From contig JACPUE010000052.1 in the NCBI GenBank assembly GCA_016192425.1, forward strand, positions 1-64,000: DNA of 64,000 nucleotides, in the 5' to 3' direction. Below are positions 1 through 9,511 of this stretch, piece after piece. Under the pieces are notes generated by a model that was not told where the DNA came from, did not search any database, and saw only the letters and a list, made by a program, of their open reading frames with translations. The translations under genes and the position numbers were made by a program. The stretch is from Burkholderiales bacterium (lineage in GTDB: Bacteria > Pseudomonadota > Gammaproteobacteria > Burkholderiales > Burkholderiaceae_C). Within the stretch, counting starts at the first letter, position 1. Every line of letters starts with the position of its first letter.

Positions 1-1317
1 CGCCCCGTGCTGGCGTGTGCGCTGGCCGCTGAGTACCAGGCGTTGCAGGCGGTCCAGCAGCAGGCGCCGGTTGGGCAGGGAGGTCAGGGCGTCGTAGAAC
101 GCCAGGCGTTCGATCTCCTGGGCTGCGCGTTTGCGGTCGGTGATGTCGCGCGAAACGCCCAGCAACCCGGTGGCGCGCCCCTGCAGGTCGCGGATGGGGG
201 TGAGGATGGTTTCGAACCGGCCCTCGTAGCCGTCGTCCGCAAATACCAGCGTGTCTTCGATGACCAGCGGCTGCCAGGCTTGCATGGCCTGGCGGTCATG
301 GCGGCCGAAGTGCGCGGCAGCGGCGGGCAGCAGCAGGTCGGCGTCGGTGCGGCCCAGAATCTCGCGCTCGCTGCGCCCCATGAAGCGCTCGAACACCGGG
401 TTGCAGGCCTGGTATACGCCCTGGTCATTTTTCAGGAACACCATGTCCGGCATGGCCTTGAGCAGGCTGCTGAGCAGGGCCTTTTGCTGCGACAGTTCGC
501 CCTGCGCCTTTTTCAGCTCGGTCAGGTCGTAGGCAAAGAGCACCAGAGAGCCGATGGAGCCATCGGCCGTGCGCTCGGGCACCAGGGTGGTGTGGCGATA
601 GCGCACCTCGCCATCGGGCCGGTCGATGCGGTTTTCAAACGCCACCATTTCGCCGCGGATGGCGCGCGCGAAGTACGGTGCCATGCGCTCCATCAGATCC
701 GGGGCAATCACGTCGGGCACGCGCCTGCCGATGATCTGGTCGGCATCGGCGTCCACCCACTGGGCCTGGGTCTGGTTGACGTAGAGTATTTCCAGGTTCA
801 GCCCGAGCCGCGCCACGGCACCGGGCAGGTGGCGCAACACGCCAGCGAGCTGGGTTTCGTAAGCGCGGGCAGCAGCTTCGGCGCGCATCTGGCCGGTGAT
901 GTCGGTGAGCAGGCCGTCCCAGATCACACGGCCCTGGCCCAGGGGACGGGGCGTGGCCACCATGCGGATCCAGCGGATCTCGCCATCGGCGCGGTGGATG
1001 CGGAACTGCGTCTCCACCGTCTCCAGCATGTTGTACGAATGGTCCACCACTGCCTTGTAGGCCGGGAAATCTTCGGGATCGATCAGGCGGTAGAAAGTGC
1101 CAAAATCCACCAGCATTTGCGCTGCCGTGTGCCCCGTCAAGCGCTCTATGCCCTCGCCGATGTAGGCAAAGTGGCGCCGCGCACTGGGCTCGCGCACGCT
1201 CTGGAATAGCACACTGCCAGGCAGGTTGCGCCCCAGGGACTGAAGGCGCGCCTGCGCCTCGTGCAGGCGCGCCTTCAGTTCGGCAATGGTTTCGGGGTCG
1301 GTGTTGGGGCCGGACAT
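1..1317 (-). CDS. PAS-domain diguanylate cyclase (GGDEF), 3' end outside window
   Basis: Probable membrane-free sensor that makes or modulates cyclic di-GMP. About 439 residues are visible, reading from ATG at 1317 toward the left edge. Three PAS-like modules follow one another (roughly residues 20-140, 150-270 and 275-400); the first and third carry typical PAC-type stretches (RIHRADGEIRW; GVSRDITDRK). The last visible residues (FYDALTSLPNRRLLLDRL) are the unmistakable start of a GGDEF domain. The catalytic GGDEF motif, and any EAL domain after it, lie beyond the window, so activity cannot be judged. The gene is divergent from the small DUF2782 gene. Family assignment is certain; the exact role is inference. 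Confidence 0.9.
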   Translation of the reverse strand, partial: MSGPNTDPETIAELKARLHEAQARLQSLGRNLPGSVLFQSVREPSARRHFAYIGEGIERLTGHTAAQMLVDFGTFYRLIDPEDFPAYKAVVDHSYNMLETVETQFRIHRADGEIRWIRMVATPRPLGQGRVIWDGLLTDITGQMRAEAAARAYETQLAGVLRHLPGAVARLGLNLEILYVNQTQAQWVDADADQIIGRRVPDVIAPDLMERMAPYFARAIRGEMVAFENRIDRPDGEVRYRHTTLVPERTADGSIGSLVLFAYDLTELKKAQGELSQQKALLSSLLKAMPDMVFLKNDQGVYQACNPVFERFMGRSEREILGRTDADLLLPAAAAHFGRHDRQAMQAWQPLVIEDTLVFADDGYEGRFETILTPIRDLQGRATGLLGVSRDITDRKRAAQEIERLAFYDALTSLPNRRLLLDRLQRLVLSGQRTRQHGA

Positions 1318-1393
1318 GGCTGCAGGATACAAGGACTCCGTCGGACTTGGAAATCGTTGGCTGCAAATTTGGCCCGGCGCCTACAATCGCGCC

Positions 1394-1747
1394 ATGCGCG
1401 CCGTTCATACCCTGATGCTGCTGGCCCTGGCCAGCGCCCCCGCTCTCGCTCAAAATACCGGTCAAAATGCCGCCCAAGGCAGTAACGACGGGCGTGAGCA
1501 GCTATCAAAACAAGAGCAATCTGCCGACCGCCTGAACCAGCGCACCGAGCGCATCCGCGTAGAAGACGGCGGCAGCCGCATCGACGAACTGCGCGTGGGC
1601 GGGCAGACACAGAGCATTACCGTGCAGCCCAAGGTCGGCACCCTGCCCGAGTACGAGGTGCAGCCCTCTGATGGCGTGCGCAACCGCCCGCGCAACGGTG
1701 CCGAGTCCACCACCGGCGCCCGCGTGTGGAACGTGATGAAGTTCTGA
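1394..1747 (+). CDS. DUF2782-like small secreted protein
   Basis: A 117-residue protein with a clear N-terminal signal peptide (hydrophobic stretch [13 protein letters not shown], cleavage predicted after the Ala-Leu-Ala near residue 19). The mature part is charged and glutamine-rich (residues 25-60), followed by a short conserved-looking region ([15 protein letters not shown]) and a C terminus ending VWNVMKF. Proteins of this kind (DUF2782) commonly sit beside homoserine kinase in betaproteobacteria, as here (91 bp upstream of thrB). The function is unknown; a periplasmic location is likely. A copy of the dispersed short repeat (1497-1520) encodes residues around EQLSKQEQS. Confidence 0.8.
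   Translation: MRAVHTLMLLALASAPALAQNTGQNAAQGSNDGREQLSKQEQSADRLNQRTERIRVEDGGSRIDELRVGGQTQSITVQPKVGTLPEYEVQPSDGVRNRPRNGAESTTGARVWNVMKF
1497..1520 (+). repeat. Dispersed short repeat, copy inside the DUF2782 gene
   Basis: This 24-bp segment begins agcagctatcaaaaca and ends gcaat. It matches the copy at 36854-36877 (lolA) at 22 of 24 positions. It lies within a coding sequence and is translated as part of a glutamine/serine-rich stretch. Confidence 0.7.
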
Positions 1748-1838
1748 CCCCGCCCCCGCACTGCTGGCCGGGCCTGCAAGGCATGCGCCCGGCCCTGGCA
1801 ACCTCTCTCCCCCGATTCCTGCATTTTCCTTCCCACCG

Positions 1839-2792
1839 ATGGCCGTATTCACCCCAGTCTCCGAAGCCGAGGCCGGCAAGCTCCTGAAAGCACTCCAACT
1901 GGGCACGCTGCATGCCCTGCGCGGCATTGAAGGCGGCATCGAGAACACCAACTACTTCGTCACCTGCGATGCGGGCGAGTTCGTGCTCACGCTGTTCGAG
2001 CGCCTCACCGCCGAGCAACTGCCCTTTTACCTCCACCTGATGAAGCACCTGGCGCACAAGGGCATCCCCGTGCCCGACCCGCGCGCCAACGCGGCAGGCG
2101 ACATCCTGCACACCGTGTGCGGCAAGCCCGCCGCCGTGGTCAACCGCCTGGCGGGCCGCAGCCAGTTGGCGCCCCAGGCCGTGCACTGCGCCGCCGTGGG
2201 CGGCATGCTGGCGCGCATGCACCTGGCCGGGCGCGACTACGACCGCCAGCAGCCCAACCTGCGCGGCCTGCCCTGGTGGAACGAGACCGTGCCCGTGGTG
2301 CTGCCGCACATCGGCGCCGAACAGGCAGCACTGTTGCGCGCCGAGCTGGCCTACCAGAATCACATTGCCGCATCGCCCGCCTACGCTGCGCTGCCGCGCG
2401 GCCCGGTGCATGCCGACCTGTTCCGCGACAACGTGATGTTCGAGGGCGAGCAGCTCACCGGCTTCTTCGACTTCTACTTTGCGGGCGTGGACACCTGGCT
2501 GTTCGACCTGGCCGTGTGCCTGAACGACTGGTGCATCGACCTGCCCACGGGCCGCCACGATGCAGCGCGCGCCAGCGCCCTGCTGGACGCCTACCAGGCC
2601 GTGCGCCCGCTCACCGCCGCCGAGCGCGAGCTGCTGCCCGCCATGGCGCGTGCCGGGGCGCTGCGCTTCTGGATCTCGCGCCTGTGGGACTTTTACCTGC
2701 CGCGCGAGGCCGCCATGCTCACGCCGCACGACCCCACGCACTTTGAACGCGTACTGCGCGAACGGGTAGAGCACCCCGTGAAAGTGGAATGA
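1839..2792 (+). CDS. thrB: Homoserine kinase, APH-fold type
   Basis: Phosphorylates L-homoserine with ATP to O-phosphohomoserine in threonine biosynthesis (cytoplasm). The 317-residue protein belongs to the aminoglycoside-phosphotransferase fold family of ThrB found in Pseudomonas and Burkholderiales, not the GHMP family. Seen: the N-terminal nucleotide-binding region GGIENTNYF (about residues 31-39), FVLTLFE, the catalytic loop [11 protein letters not shown] (about residues 190-200; D is the catalytic base, N the metal ligand), and the metal-binding FDFYFAG after it. Length and start MAVFTPVS are typical. It follows the DUF2782 gene and precedes the BPSS1780 membrane protein; co-transcription is possible. 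Confidence 0.95.
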   Translation: MAVFTPVSEAEAGKLLKALQLGTLHALRGIEGGIENTNYFVTCDAGEFVLTLFERLTAEQLPFYLHLMKHLAHKGIPVPDPRANAAGDILHTVCGKPAAVVNRLAGRSQLAPQAVHCAAVGGMLARMHLAGRDYDRQQPNLRGLPWWNETVPVVLPHIGAEQAALLRAELAYQNHIAASPAYAALPRGPVHADLFRDNVMFEGEQLTGFFDFYFAGVDTWLFDLAVCLNDWCIDLPTGRHDAARASALLDAYQAVRPLTAAERELLPAMARAGALRFWISRLWDFYLPREAAMLTPHDPTHFERVLRERVEHPVKVE

Positions 2793-2795
2793 CAC

Positions 2796-2857
2796 CCCCC
2801 TGTGTCGCTTCGCGCCTTCCCCCCGCTCTCGCAGCGCTGTGCGCTGCGGACAGGGAG
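2796..2857. repeat. GC-rich intergenic palindromic repeat, copy 1
   Basis: The segment begins ccccctg, then cgcttcgcgccttcccccc and a ctct-containing hairpin part. The reverse complement of 37003-37064 has the same order of blocks (ccccctgaggcgct, cgcgccttccccc, ctct, an internal hairpin), so the two are copies of one intergenic element. Here it lies between thrB and the downstream membrane protein, where it could act as a structured 3' end. Confidence 0.55.
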
Positions 2858-2993
2858 ACGCTCCCAGCGCCCGGATTACTCGGTACTGGCGACCCTTGCG
2901 CGGGAGCCCTGGCTTAGGCCACCCCGCTCCAAGCGTTGTGGGTACTGCGAGCACGGGTTCAATCAATCACCTGATGGCTTTACCATCCCCCGT

Positions 2994-3839
2994 ATGAAAT
3001 TGCGCATTGTTCCCGCCCGCACCGGCCTGGACTGGGTCAGGGGCGGCATCTTCGTCTTCAGGCGCCAGCCGCTGGCCATGGCAGCGCTGTTCTTCCTGTC
3101 GATGGCGGCCATGTCCATGCTGTCGCTGTTTCCGCTCATCGGTCCGGCGCTGGCGCTGGTGCTGCTGCCATCCATCACACTGGCCATGATGGTGGCCTCG
3201 GCCGAGGCCATGCAGGGGCGCTTTCCCACGCCCGACGTGCTGCTGGTGGCCTTTCGCACCGGCAGGCAGCGGCTGCGCCACATGCTGCAACTGGGCGCGC
3301 TGTACGCGGCCGGGTTCCTGCTCATCATCGGCCTGTCGGCCCTGATCGATGGGGGCGAATTCGCCCTGGTGTATCTGGGCCGCGCCGCGCTGACCGAAGA
3401 GACCGTGCAAAGCGGCAGCTTCCAGGCCGCCATGTGGCTGTCCATGGTGCTGTACCTGCCGCTGTCGCTGCTGTTCTGGCACGCGCCGGGGCTGGTGCAC
3501 TGGCATGGGGTGCCGCCGGTCAAGAGCCTGTTCTTCAGCATCGTGGCCTGCGTGCGCAACCTGGGCGCCTTCACCATGTACGGGCTGGGCTGGATGGGCG
3601 TGTTTGCCATGGGTGGCGTGGTGGTGAGCCTGCTTGCGGGTTTGCTGGGGGGCTCGCTGGGCGCCGTCAGTGGCATCATGGTGGGGCTGGCGATGGTCAT
3701 GGCCACCATGCTGTTTGGCTCCATCGTCTTCACGTTCCGAGACTGCTTCGAGCCCCCTGAGCGCAGCGCAGAAGGGCCTGGCGGCGAAGAACGTCCCGCC
3801 TCCCCTCCCACGCCCGACGAACCGGCTCCCCACGATTGA
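2994..3839 (+). CDS. BPSS1780-family integral membrane protein
   Basis: A 281-residue membrane protein starting MKLRIVPARTGLDWVRGG, a hallmark N terminus of BPSS1780-family proteins. About six hydrophobic segments can be seen (near residues 28-46, 48-68, 100-122, 145-162, 190-215 and 220-245), followed by a hydrophilic, proline-rich tail that is probably cytoplasmic. The function of the family is unknown. An in-frame non-ATG extension reaches 2802, but it runs through the intergenic repeat and lacks hydrophobic character, so ATG at 2994 was chosen. Confidence 0.85.
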   Translation: MKLRIVPARTGLDWVRGGIFVFRRQPLAMAALFFLSMAAMSMLSLFPLIGPALALVLLPSITLAMMVASAEAMQGRFPTPDVLLVAFRTGRQRLRHMLQLGALYAAGFLLIIGLSALIDGGEFALVYLGRAALTEETVQSGSFQAAMWLSMVLYLPLSLLFWHAPGLVHWHGVPPVKSLFFSIVACVRNLGAFTMYGLGWMGVFAMGGVVVSLLAGLLGGSLGAVSGIMVGLAMVMATMLFGSIVFTFRDCFEPPERSAEGPGGEERPASPPTPDEPAPHD

Positions 3840-4113
3840 CGCTGCAGCGCCATGGGTGCGCTCCGCTCCGGTTCACTCCACCCGCCCACCTGCGCCGACG
3901 CCTGCTGCAAGCCGCACTGGCATCGCCCTGGCGGCACAGCACCTGGGCCCAAGCCGGGCTGGAGATCGGCCAGTCCTGCGCCTGCGCACGCTGCAGAAAG
4001 TCGCTGGGGTGGCGGGGTCTGTCATGGCAAAAAATGTCAGACGATGGTTCGTTCAATTCATCATCTTCCAATTCAACATCGATGAATCGTCCATTTCTGC
4101 ATTAACAGGGCCA
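3840..4113. other. 274-bp intergenic stretch without a recognisable gene
   Basis: Lies between the BPSS1780 gene (+) and the end of uvrD (-), which are convergent. Both strands have open frames of about 80-110 codons, but none shows a recognisable domain or a convincing ribosome-binding site. Composition changes inside the stretch: the first 190 bp are GC-rich like coding DNA, the last 80 bp are AT-rich. It may hold a decayed gene fragment, but that cannot be shown from the sequence. Confidence 0.4.
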
Positions 4114-6570
4114 TCAATCCACCACCGTAAGCTTTGCCACCGACAGCGCCAGCCACTTGGTGCCGTGGCGTGCAAAGGCGACCTGGGCACGGGCGTCGTC
4201 GCCCTGGCCTTCGATGGCCAGCACCTTGCCTTCGCCAAACTTGGTGTGGAACACGGCCAGGCCCACGCGCAGGCCGTGCGCCGGGGGGGCTTTCTGAACC
4301 GGCACGGGGGGGCTGGCAAAGGTCTCTGTCTTGAAGCCAAATGGGCCTCTTGCGCCCGTGGAATAAGCGCCACCAGCTCCTGTTTTAGGAGCAAAAGAGC
4401 CAAAGCCCTGCTGCTTGGGGGTGATCCACTTGAGGCATTCCTCGGGCAGCTCGTCGAAGAAGCGGCTGCGCACGTTGTAGCGCGTCTGCCCATGCAGCAG
4501 CCGGGTTTGCGAGTGGCTGAGATACAGGCGTTTGCGGGCACGGGTGATGGCCACGTACATCAGGCGGCGCTCTTCTTCCAGGCCGTCGCGGTCAGACGCT
4601 GCGTTGTCGTGCGGGAACAGGCCCTCTTCCAGACCGCCGATGAACACGGCGTCAAACTCCAGGCCCTTGCTGGCGTGCACGGTCATGAGCTGCACGGCGT
4701 CCTGCCCGGCCTGGGCCTGGTTGTCGCCCGCCTCCAGCGCGGCGTGCGTGAGGAAGGCCACCAGGGGCGAGAGGGTTTCGCCAGTGTCGGCGTCGATGAT
4801 GCCGCCGGGGCCAGTGGGCTTGAGCGGCGCGTCCAGCACGGGCGCATTCGGGTCCAGCCCCTGGCTGGCCGGGCTTTGCGTGAGCGGCTGGCCGTGCTCG
4901 TCCAGCGGCAGGGCCACGGCGTCGCGGCCAAAGCCTTCTTGCGTGACGAAGCTTTCGGCAGCGTTGACGAGTTCTTCCAGGTTCTCGATACGGTCCTGGC
5001 CTTCGCGGTCGGCACGGAAATGCGCGATCAGGCCGCTGGATTCGAGCATCTGCTCGATGATGCTGCGCAGCGACAGGCCCTGGGTCTGTTCACGCAGTAC
5101 GTCGATCAGCGCCACAAAGGCCTTGAAGTTGGTACCCGCCTTGCCGGGCACGGCACTCACGGCGTCGTGCAGCGAGCAGCCTGCGCTGCGGGCCGCGTCC
5201 TGCAGCACCTCGATGCTGCGCGCACCGATGCCGCGCGGCGGAAAGTTGACCACGCGCAGAAAGCTGGTGTCGTCGTTGGGGTTCTCCAGCAGGCGCAGGT
5301 AGGCCAGTGCATGCTTGATTTCGGCGCGCTCAAAGAAGCGCAGGCCGCCGTACACACGGTAGGGCACGGCGGCGTTGAACAGGGCCGATTCGATGACCCG
5401 GCTTTGCGCGTTGCTGCGGTAGAGCACGGCAATTTCTTTGCGCTCCAGGCCGTCGCTCTTCACCAGTTGCCGGATCTCATCGACCATCCACTGCGCCTCG
5501 GCCAGGTCGGTGCTGGCCTCGTACACGCGCACGGGCTCGCCCGCGCCCTGCGTGGTGCGCAGGTTCTTGCCCAGGCGGCGGCTGTTGTGGCCGATGAGCT
5601 GGTTGGCCGAGTCGAGGATGTTGCTGTAGCTGCGGTAGTTCTGCTCCAGCTTGATCTGGTGCTGCACATCGAACTCGCGCACAAAGTCGGCCATGTTGCC
5701 CACGCGCGCACCGCGGAAGGCGTAGATGCTCTGGTCGTCGTCGCCCACGGCCATGACGCTGGCATGCGTGTGCAGGCGGCCATCCACCTCGTCGCCCGCC
5801 ATCTGCTTGAGCCACAGGTACTGCAGGCGGTTGGTGTCCTGGAACTCATCGACCAGGATGTGCGCAAAGCGCCGCTGGTAGTGTGCGCGCAGGGGGTCGT
5901 TGTCGCGCAGCAGCTCGTAGCTGCGCAGCATCAGCTCGCCAAAATCGACCACGCCTTCGCGCTGGCATTGGGCCTCGTACAGCTCGTACAGCTCGACCTT
6001 CTTGCGGCTGTCGCTGTCGTGCGCGGGCACATCGCGCGGGCGCAGGCCCTCTTCCTTGCAGTTGGCGATGAAATACTGCAGCTGCTTGGGCGGAAAGCGC
6101 TCCTCGTCCACGTTGAACTGCTTGCACAGGCGCTTGATGGCCGAGAGCTGGTCCTGCGTGTCCAGGATCTGGAAGGCCTGCGGCAGGCCCGCCGCCTGGT
6201 GGTGCGCGCGCAGCAGGCGGTTGCACAGGCCATGGAAAGTGCCGATCCACATGCCGCGCACGTTGACGGGCAGCATGGCCGTGAGGCGCGCCACCATTTC
6301 CTTGGCCGCCTTGTTGGTGAAGGTGACGGCCAGCAGGCCGCCGGGCGTGGCCTGGCCGGTCGAGAGCAGCCAGGCAATGCGCGTGGTGAGCACACGCGTC
6401 TTGCCCGAGCCCGCCCCGGCCAGGATGAGTGCGTGGCCCGCTGGCAGCGTGACGGCGGCAAGCTGTTCGGGGTTGAGGTGCGCCAGCAGCGGCTGGCTGG
6501 CGGCAGCGGCCCCTGGGGCGGCGCTGGGCACACCGGGCAGCGTGCGCGAAATCGGGTCTTGTGGGAACAT
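4114..6570 (-). CDS. uvrD: UvrD/PcrA-type ATP-dependent DNA helicase
   Basis: Superfamily 1A 3'-5' helicase of nucleotide excision and mismatch repair. The 818-residue product has all expected motifs: Q-motif region LNPEQLAAV (32-40), Walker A AGAGSGKT (51-58), Ia FTNKAAKEM, II VDEFQDT (about 245), III GDDDQSIYAFRGA, IV QNYRS, V LMTVHASKGLEFD and VI VAITRARKRLYL. The C terminus is Tudor-like (GLAVFHTKFGEGKVLAIEG), as in UvrD/PcrA. Start MFPQDPISR at 6570 gives family-typical length; a much longer upstream frame is antisense to guaC and was rejected. A repeat-like segment (4374-4395) encodes residues in the variable linker before the Tudor-like end. Confidence 0.95.
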   Translation of the reverse strand: MFPQDPISRTLPGVPSAAPGAAAASQPLLAHLNPEQLAAVTLPAGHALILAGAGSGKTRVLTTRIAWLLSTGQATPGGLLAVTFTNKAAKEMVARLTAMLPVNVRGMWIGTFHGLCNRLLRAHHQAAGLPQAFQILDTQDQLSAIKRLCKQFNVDEERFPPKQLQYFIANCKEEGLRPRDVPAHDSDSRKKVELYELYEAQCQREGVVDFGELMLRSYELLRDNDPLRAHYQRRFAHILVDEFQDTNRLQYLWLKQMAGDEVDGRLHTHASVMAVGDDDQSIYAFRGARVGNMADFVREFDVQHQIKLEQNYRSYSNILDSANQLIGHNSRRLGKNLRTTQGAGEPVRVYEASTDLAEAQWMVDEIRQLVKSDGLERKEIAVLYRSNAQSRVIESALFNAAVPYRVYGGLRFFERAEIKHALAYLRLLENPNDDTSFLRVVNFPPRGIGARSIEVLQDAARSAGCSLHDAVSAVPGKAGTNFKAFVALIDVLREQTQGLSLRSIIEQMLESSGLIAHFRADREGQDRIENLEELVNAAESFVTQEGFGRDAVALPLDEHGQPLTQSPASQGLDPNAPVLDAPLKPTGPGGIIDADTGETLSPLVAFLTHAALEAGDNQAQAGQDAVQLMTVHASKGLEFDAVFIGGLEEGLFPHDNAASDRDGLEEERRLMYVAITRARKRLYLSHSQTRLLHGQTRYNVRSRFFDELPEECLKWITPKQQGFGSFAPKTGAGGAYSTGARGPFGFKTETFASPPVPVQKAPPAHGLRVGLAVFHTKFGEGKVLAIEGQGDDARAQVAFARHGTKWLALSVAKLTVVD
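4374..4395. repeat. Repeat relative inside uvrD
   Basis: Plus strand reads agctcctgttttaggagc followed by aaaa. It matches 19749-19770 in phhB at 18 of 22 positions. It falls in the poorly conserved linker region of UvrD. Membership in the same family as the agcagctat repeats is inference. Confidence 0.45.
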
Positions 6571-6597
6571 GCAGCCATTGTAGAAAGGGGCCCTCGA

Positions 6598-7284
6598 ATG
6601 CCTGCATGGATCACCCGCGCCCTGCCCCTGTGGTGCGTGCTGCACACCCTGCCCCTGGGCGCACAAACGCTGTGCTCCAGCACCGGAGTGGCAGCCCCGC
6701 AGGCCTTGTTTGAGCGCTTTACCCGTGCCGACTGCCTGGCCTGCTGGCAGGACACGGCCACACCTGCGCCGGGAGCCAGCGCCTTGGTGCTGGACTGGAT
6801 CGTTCCCGGCGCCCTGGGCGACGACGCCCCCATGGCCGCTGCCGCCGTGCCTGAGGCGCTGGACCGGTTGCAGACCCTGCGGCGGCCCCCGCCCCGCGAG
6901 CGCGACATACACACCGCGCCCGTCGAGCCCCTGGCCGGGCTGCGGCTGCGCGTGGGCCGGGGCCCCGAAGTCAACGGCTATGTGGGCGCCACCCTGTCGC
7001 TGGACGCCAGCGCCCCAGGCCCCTGGAGCTACCACCTGCTGCTGGTGCAGGCCGTGGCCCAGGGCACCGAGGGCACGCCCGTGCCACGGTACGTGGTGCG
7101 CAACGCCATCCAGGGGCAGTGGACGGCGGACAACACCCTGCCCACCGCCAGAAAGCTCCGCTGGATCGAAGTGCGCCCCATGCGCCTGCCCGAGGGTGCC
7201 GACCCCGCGCTGTTCCACACCGTGGCCTGGGTGGAGAACGGCAGCGGCCGGGTCGTGGCCGCCGCACGCTCGGTATGCCATTGA
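6598..7284 (+). CDS. Secreted protein of unknown function with a CxxC pair
   Basis: A 228-residue protein with an N-terminal signal peptide (PLWCVLHTLPLGAQT). After it, FERFTRADCLACWQD (about residues 38-52) holds a CxxC pair directly after a beta-strand-like segment, followed by VLDWIVPGALGDDAP. This arrangement recalls the start of periplasmic DUF1223/thioredoxin-like proteins (strand, Cys-x-x-Cys, then a tryptophan/aspartate-containing strand), but it is not a clear match. The rest has no recognisable motif. The gene is divergent from uvrD (27 bp apart) and ends about 200 bp before guaC. Treat it as hypothetical; a redox or thioredoxin-like role is a guess. Confidence 0.65.
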   Translation: MPAWITRALPLWCVLHTLPLGAQTLCSSTGVAAPQALFERFTRADCLACWQDTATPAPGASALVLDWIVPGALGDDAPMAAAAVPEALDRLQTLRRPPPRERDIHTAPVEPLAGLRLRVGRGPEVNGYVGATLSLDASAPGPWSYHLLLVQAVAQGTEGTPVPRYVVRNAIQGQWTADNTLPTARKLRWIEVRPMRLPEGADPALFHTVAWVENGSGRVVAAARSVCH

Positions 7285-7491
7285 AAGGCTCGGGGGCTGC
7301 GCCCTGGGGCCGTGGCGGGTAGAATCAGACACTGGGCCCAAGTTTCTTGCCGCCCGGTTTTTTGTGCCCGCGCACAGCGGGGTTCGGTACAGGCTGCCAC
7401 GCCTGCACCCGCACAACCGGTCTGCAAGCCAAGCGCCCCACGCCGCCCAAAATCCTTTGGCGGCGACCTTATCAAAGGAGCTTGGAACCTC

Positions 7492-8469
7492 ATGGAAATC
7501 TTCGACTACGACAACATCCTGCTGCTGCCGCGCAAGTGCCGCGTGGAGAGCCGCTCGGAATGCGATGCCAGCGTGCAGTTCGGCCCGCGCCGCTTTCGCC
7601 TGCCCGCCGTACCCGCCAACATGAAGACGGTGGTGGACGAGCGCATTTGCGCCTGGATGGCGCAGAACGGCTACTTCTACGTGATGCACCGCTTCGACCT
7701 GGACAACGTGCAATTCGTGCGCGACATGCACGCCCAGGGCTGCTATGCGTCGATCTCGCTGGGCGTCAAGCCCCCCGACTACGCCACGGTGGACCGCCTC
7801 AAGGCCGAAGGCCTGGTGCCCGAATACATCACCATCGACATCGCCCACGGCCACGCCGACAGCGTCAAGGCCATGATCGGCTACCTCAAGCAGCACCTGC
7901 CCGCATCGTTTGTGATTGCAGGCAACGTGGCCACGCCCGAGGCCGTGATCGACCTGGAGAACTGGGGCGCCGACGCCACCAAGGTGGGCGTGGGCCCGGG
8001 CAAGGTGTGCATCACCAAGCTCAAGACCGGCTTTGGCACCGGCGGCTGGCAGCTCAGCGCGCTCAAATGGTGCGCGCGCGTGGCCACCAAGCCCATCGTG
8101 GCCGACGGCGGCATCCGCAGCCACGGCGACATTGCTAAGAGCGTGCGCTTTGGCGCCACCATGGTGATGATCGGCTCGCTGTTTGCAGGGCACGAAGAAT
8201 CGCCCGGCCGCACCGTGGAAGTCGATGGCGAGCTGTTCAAGGAGTACTACGGCTCGGCCAGCGACTTCAACAAGGGCGAGTACAAGCACGTGGAAGGCAA
8301 GCGCATCCTGGAACCCATCAAGGGCAAGCTGGCCAACACGCTGATCGAGATGGAGCAGGACGTGCAAAGCTCCATCAGCTACGCCGGCGGCACCAAGCTC
8401 ATGGACATCCGCAAGGTGAACTACGTGATCCTGGGCGGCGACAACGCAGGCGAGCACTTGCTGATGTAG
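7492..8469 (+). CDS. guaC: GMP reductase, type 2
   Basis: Converts GMP to IMP with NADPH and releases ammonia (purine interconversion, cytoplasm). The 325-residue protein is the short GuaC2 type without CBS domains. Seen: N terminus [32 protein letters not shown], the catalytic loop [18 protein letters not shown] with nucleophilic Cys about residue 173, [16 protein letters not shown], and the phosphate site [13 protein letters not shown] ribosome-binding site AAAGGAG lies 11 bp before ATG. It stands alone, about 200 bp after the preceding gene. Distinguished from IMP dehydrogenase by the missing CBS module and by length. Confidence 0.95.
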   Translation: MEIFDYDNILLLPRKCRVESRSECDASVQFGPRRFRLPAVPANMKTVVDERICAWMAQNGYFYVMHRFDLDNVQFVRDMHAQGCYASISLGVKPPDYATVDRLKAEGLVPEYITIDIAHGHADSVKAMIGYLKQHLPASFVIAGNVATPEAVIDLENWGADATKVGVGPGKVCITKLKTGFGTGGWQLSALKWCARVATKPIVADGGIRSHGDIAKSVRFGATMVMIGSLFAGHEESPGRTVEVDGELFKEYYGSASDFNKGEYKHVEGKRILEPIKGKLANTLIEMEQDVQSSISYAGGTKLMDIRKVNYVILGGDNAGEHLLM

Positions 8470-8564
8470 GCCTTGCTCGTCAGCGTTTCGACAGGCAAGT
8501 GACCGCTGGTGACAGCCTGGGACAGGCGCTCCGCTGTATTCTTGAATCCAGACAAGGAGATGCC

Positions 8565-9434
8565 ATGAAAGTCGCTGTGTTGGGGATTGGGCTCATGGGC
8601 TACCGCATGGCTCAACGCCTGCGGGAAGCGGGGCACGAAGTCCACGTCTGGAACCGCACGCACGAGCGCGCCGCGCCACTGGCGGATCTGGGCGCCACGG
8701 TACACACCAGCGCGCCGCAGGCAGCCGCAGCGGCCGAATGCGTGATCACCATGCTGGAAAACGGCCCCGTGGTCGGCGAAGTGCTGTTCGGCCTGGGCGC
8801 CGCCCAGGCCATGGCCGCAGGCACGCTGGTGATCGACATGTCCTCCATCCGCCCCTCCGAGGCCCGCGACCATGCAGCCCGCCTGGGCGAGCGCGGCGTG
8901 GCCCACCTGGACGCCCCCGTCTCCGGCGGCACCGTAGGTGCCGAAAAAGGCACGCTGGCCATCATGGCCGGGGGCCGCCCGCAGGACTACCAGCGCGCCC
9001 TGCCCCTGTTTGCATCCCTGGGCCACCCCACGCACGTGGGCCCGCACGGCGCAGGGCAGCTGGCCAAGCTGGCGAACCAGATGATCGTCGGCATCACCAT
9101 CGGCGCCGTGGCCGAGGCCTTGCTCTTTGCCGCCAAAGGCGGTGCCGACATGGCCAAGGTGCGCGAGGCCATCCAGGGCGGTTTTGCCGACAGCCGCATC
9201 CTGCAACTGCACGGCCTGCGCATGGTGGAGCGCGACTTCACCCCCCACGGGCGCCTGAGCGTGCAGCTCAAGGACATGCGCAATGCCATGGCCACCGCAC
9301 AGGAAATCGGCTTCGACGCCCCCATCACGCAGCTTTTCGAATCCCTCTACGCCGCTGGCGACGAGCACGGCCTGGGCGGGCTGGACCACAGCGGCCTGTT
9401 CGTGGAACTGGCGAGCCGCAATGCAATGCAATAA
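8565..9434 (+). CDS. NAD(P)-dependent beta-hydroxyacid dehydrogenase (3-hydroxyisobutyrate dehydrogenase family)
   Basis: A 289-residue cytoplasmic oxidoreductase. Seen: Rossmann motif VLGIGLMGYRMA (4-15), DMSSIRP, substrate-binding APVSGGTVGAEKGTLAI (about 121-137) and the catalytic-lysine helix GAGQLAKLANQ (about 168-178). These are the signatures of the family that includes 3-hydroxyisobutyrate dehydrogenase and tartronate semialdehyde (glyoxylate) reductase. The substrate cannot be told from sequence and no pathway neighbours help. AAGGAG precedes the ATG at good spacing. The tRNA-Lys gene follows 77 bp downstream. Confidence 0.9.
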   Translation: MKVAVLGIGLMGYRMAQRLREAGHEVHVWNRTHERAAPLADLGATVHTSAPQAAAAAECVITMLENGPVVGEVLFGLGAAQAMAAGTLVIDMSSIRPSEARDHAARLGERGVAHLDAPVSGGTVGAEKGTLAIMAGGRPQDYQRALPLFASLGHPTHVGPHGAGQLAKLANQMIVGITIGAVAEALLFAAKGGADMAKVREAIQGGFADSRILQLHGLRMVERDFTPHGRLSVQLKDMRNAMATAQEIGFDAPITQLFESLYAAGDEHGLGGLDHSGLFVELASRNAMQ

Positions 9435-9447
9435 AACAAGGCGTATC

Positions 9448-9479
9448 TTGCTCCTGGCCCCCAAAAAATAGTGCATAAT
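9448..9479 (+). promoter_or_regulatory. Possible promoter of tRNA-Lys
   Basis: A CATAAT hexamer (9474-9479) lies 32 bp before the tRNA and fits a -10 box. The best -35 candidate, TTGCTC (9448-9453), is 20 bp away, longer than ideal. Confidence 0.35.
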
Positions 9480-9511
9480 CACGGTCTTCGCCGATAACGG
9501 TGAAACGCAGT

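Noticed and set aside
3634-7284. A 1216-codon open frame on the plus strand across the uvrD region
   Set aside because: It is antisense to uvrD, has no recognisable domain over most of its length, and only its last 228 codons (from 6598) make a sensible protein.
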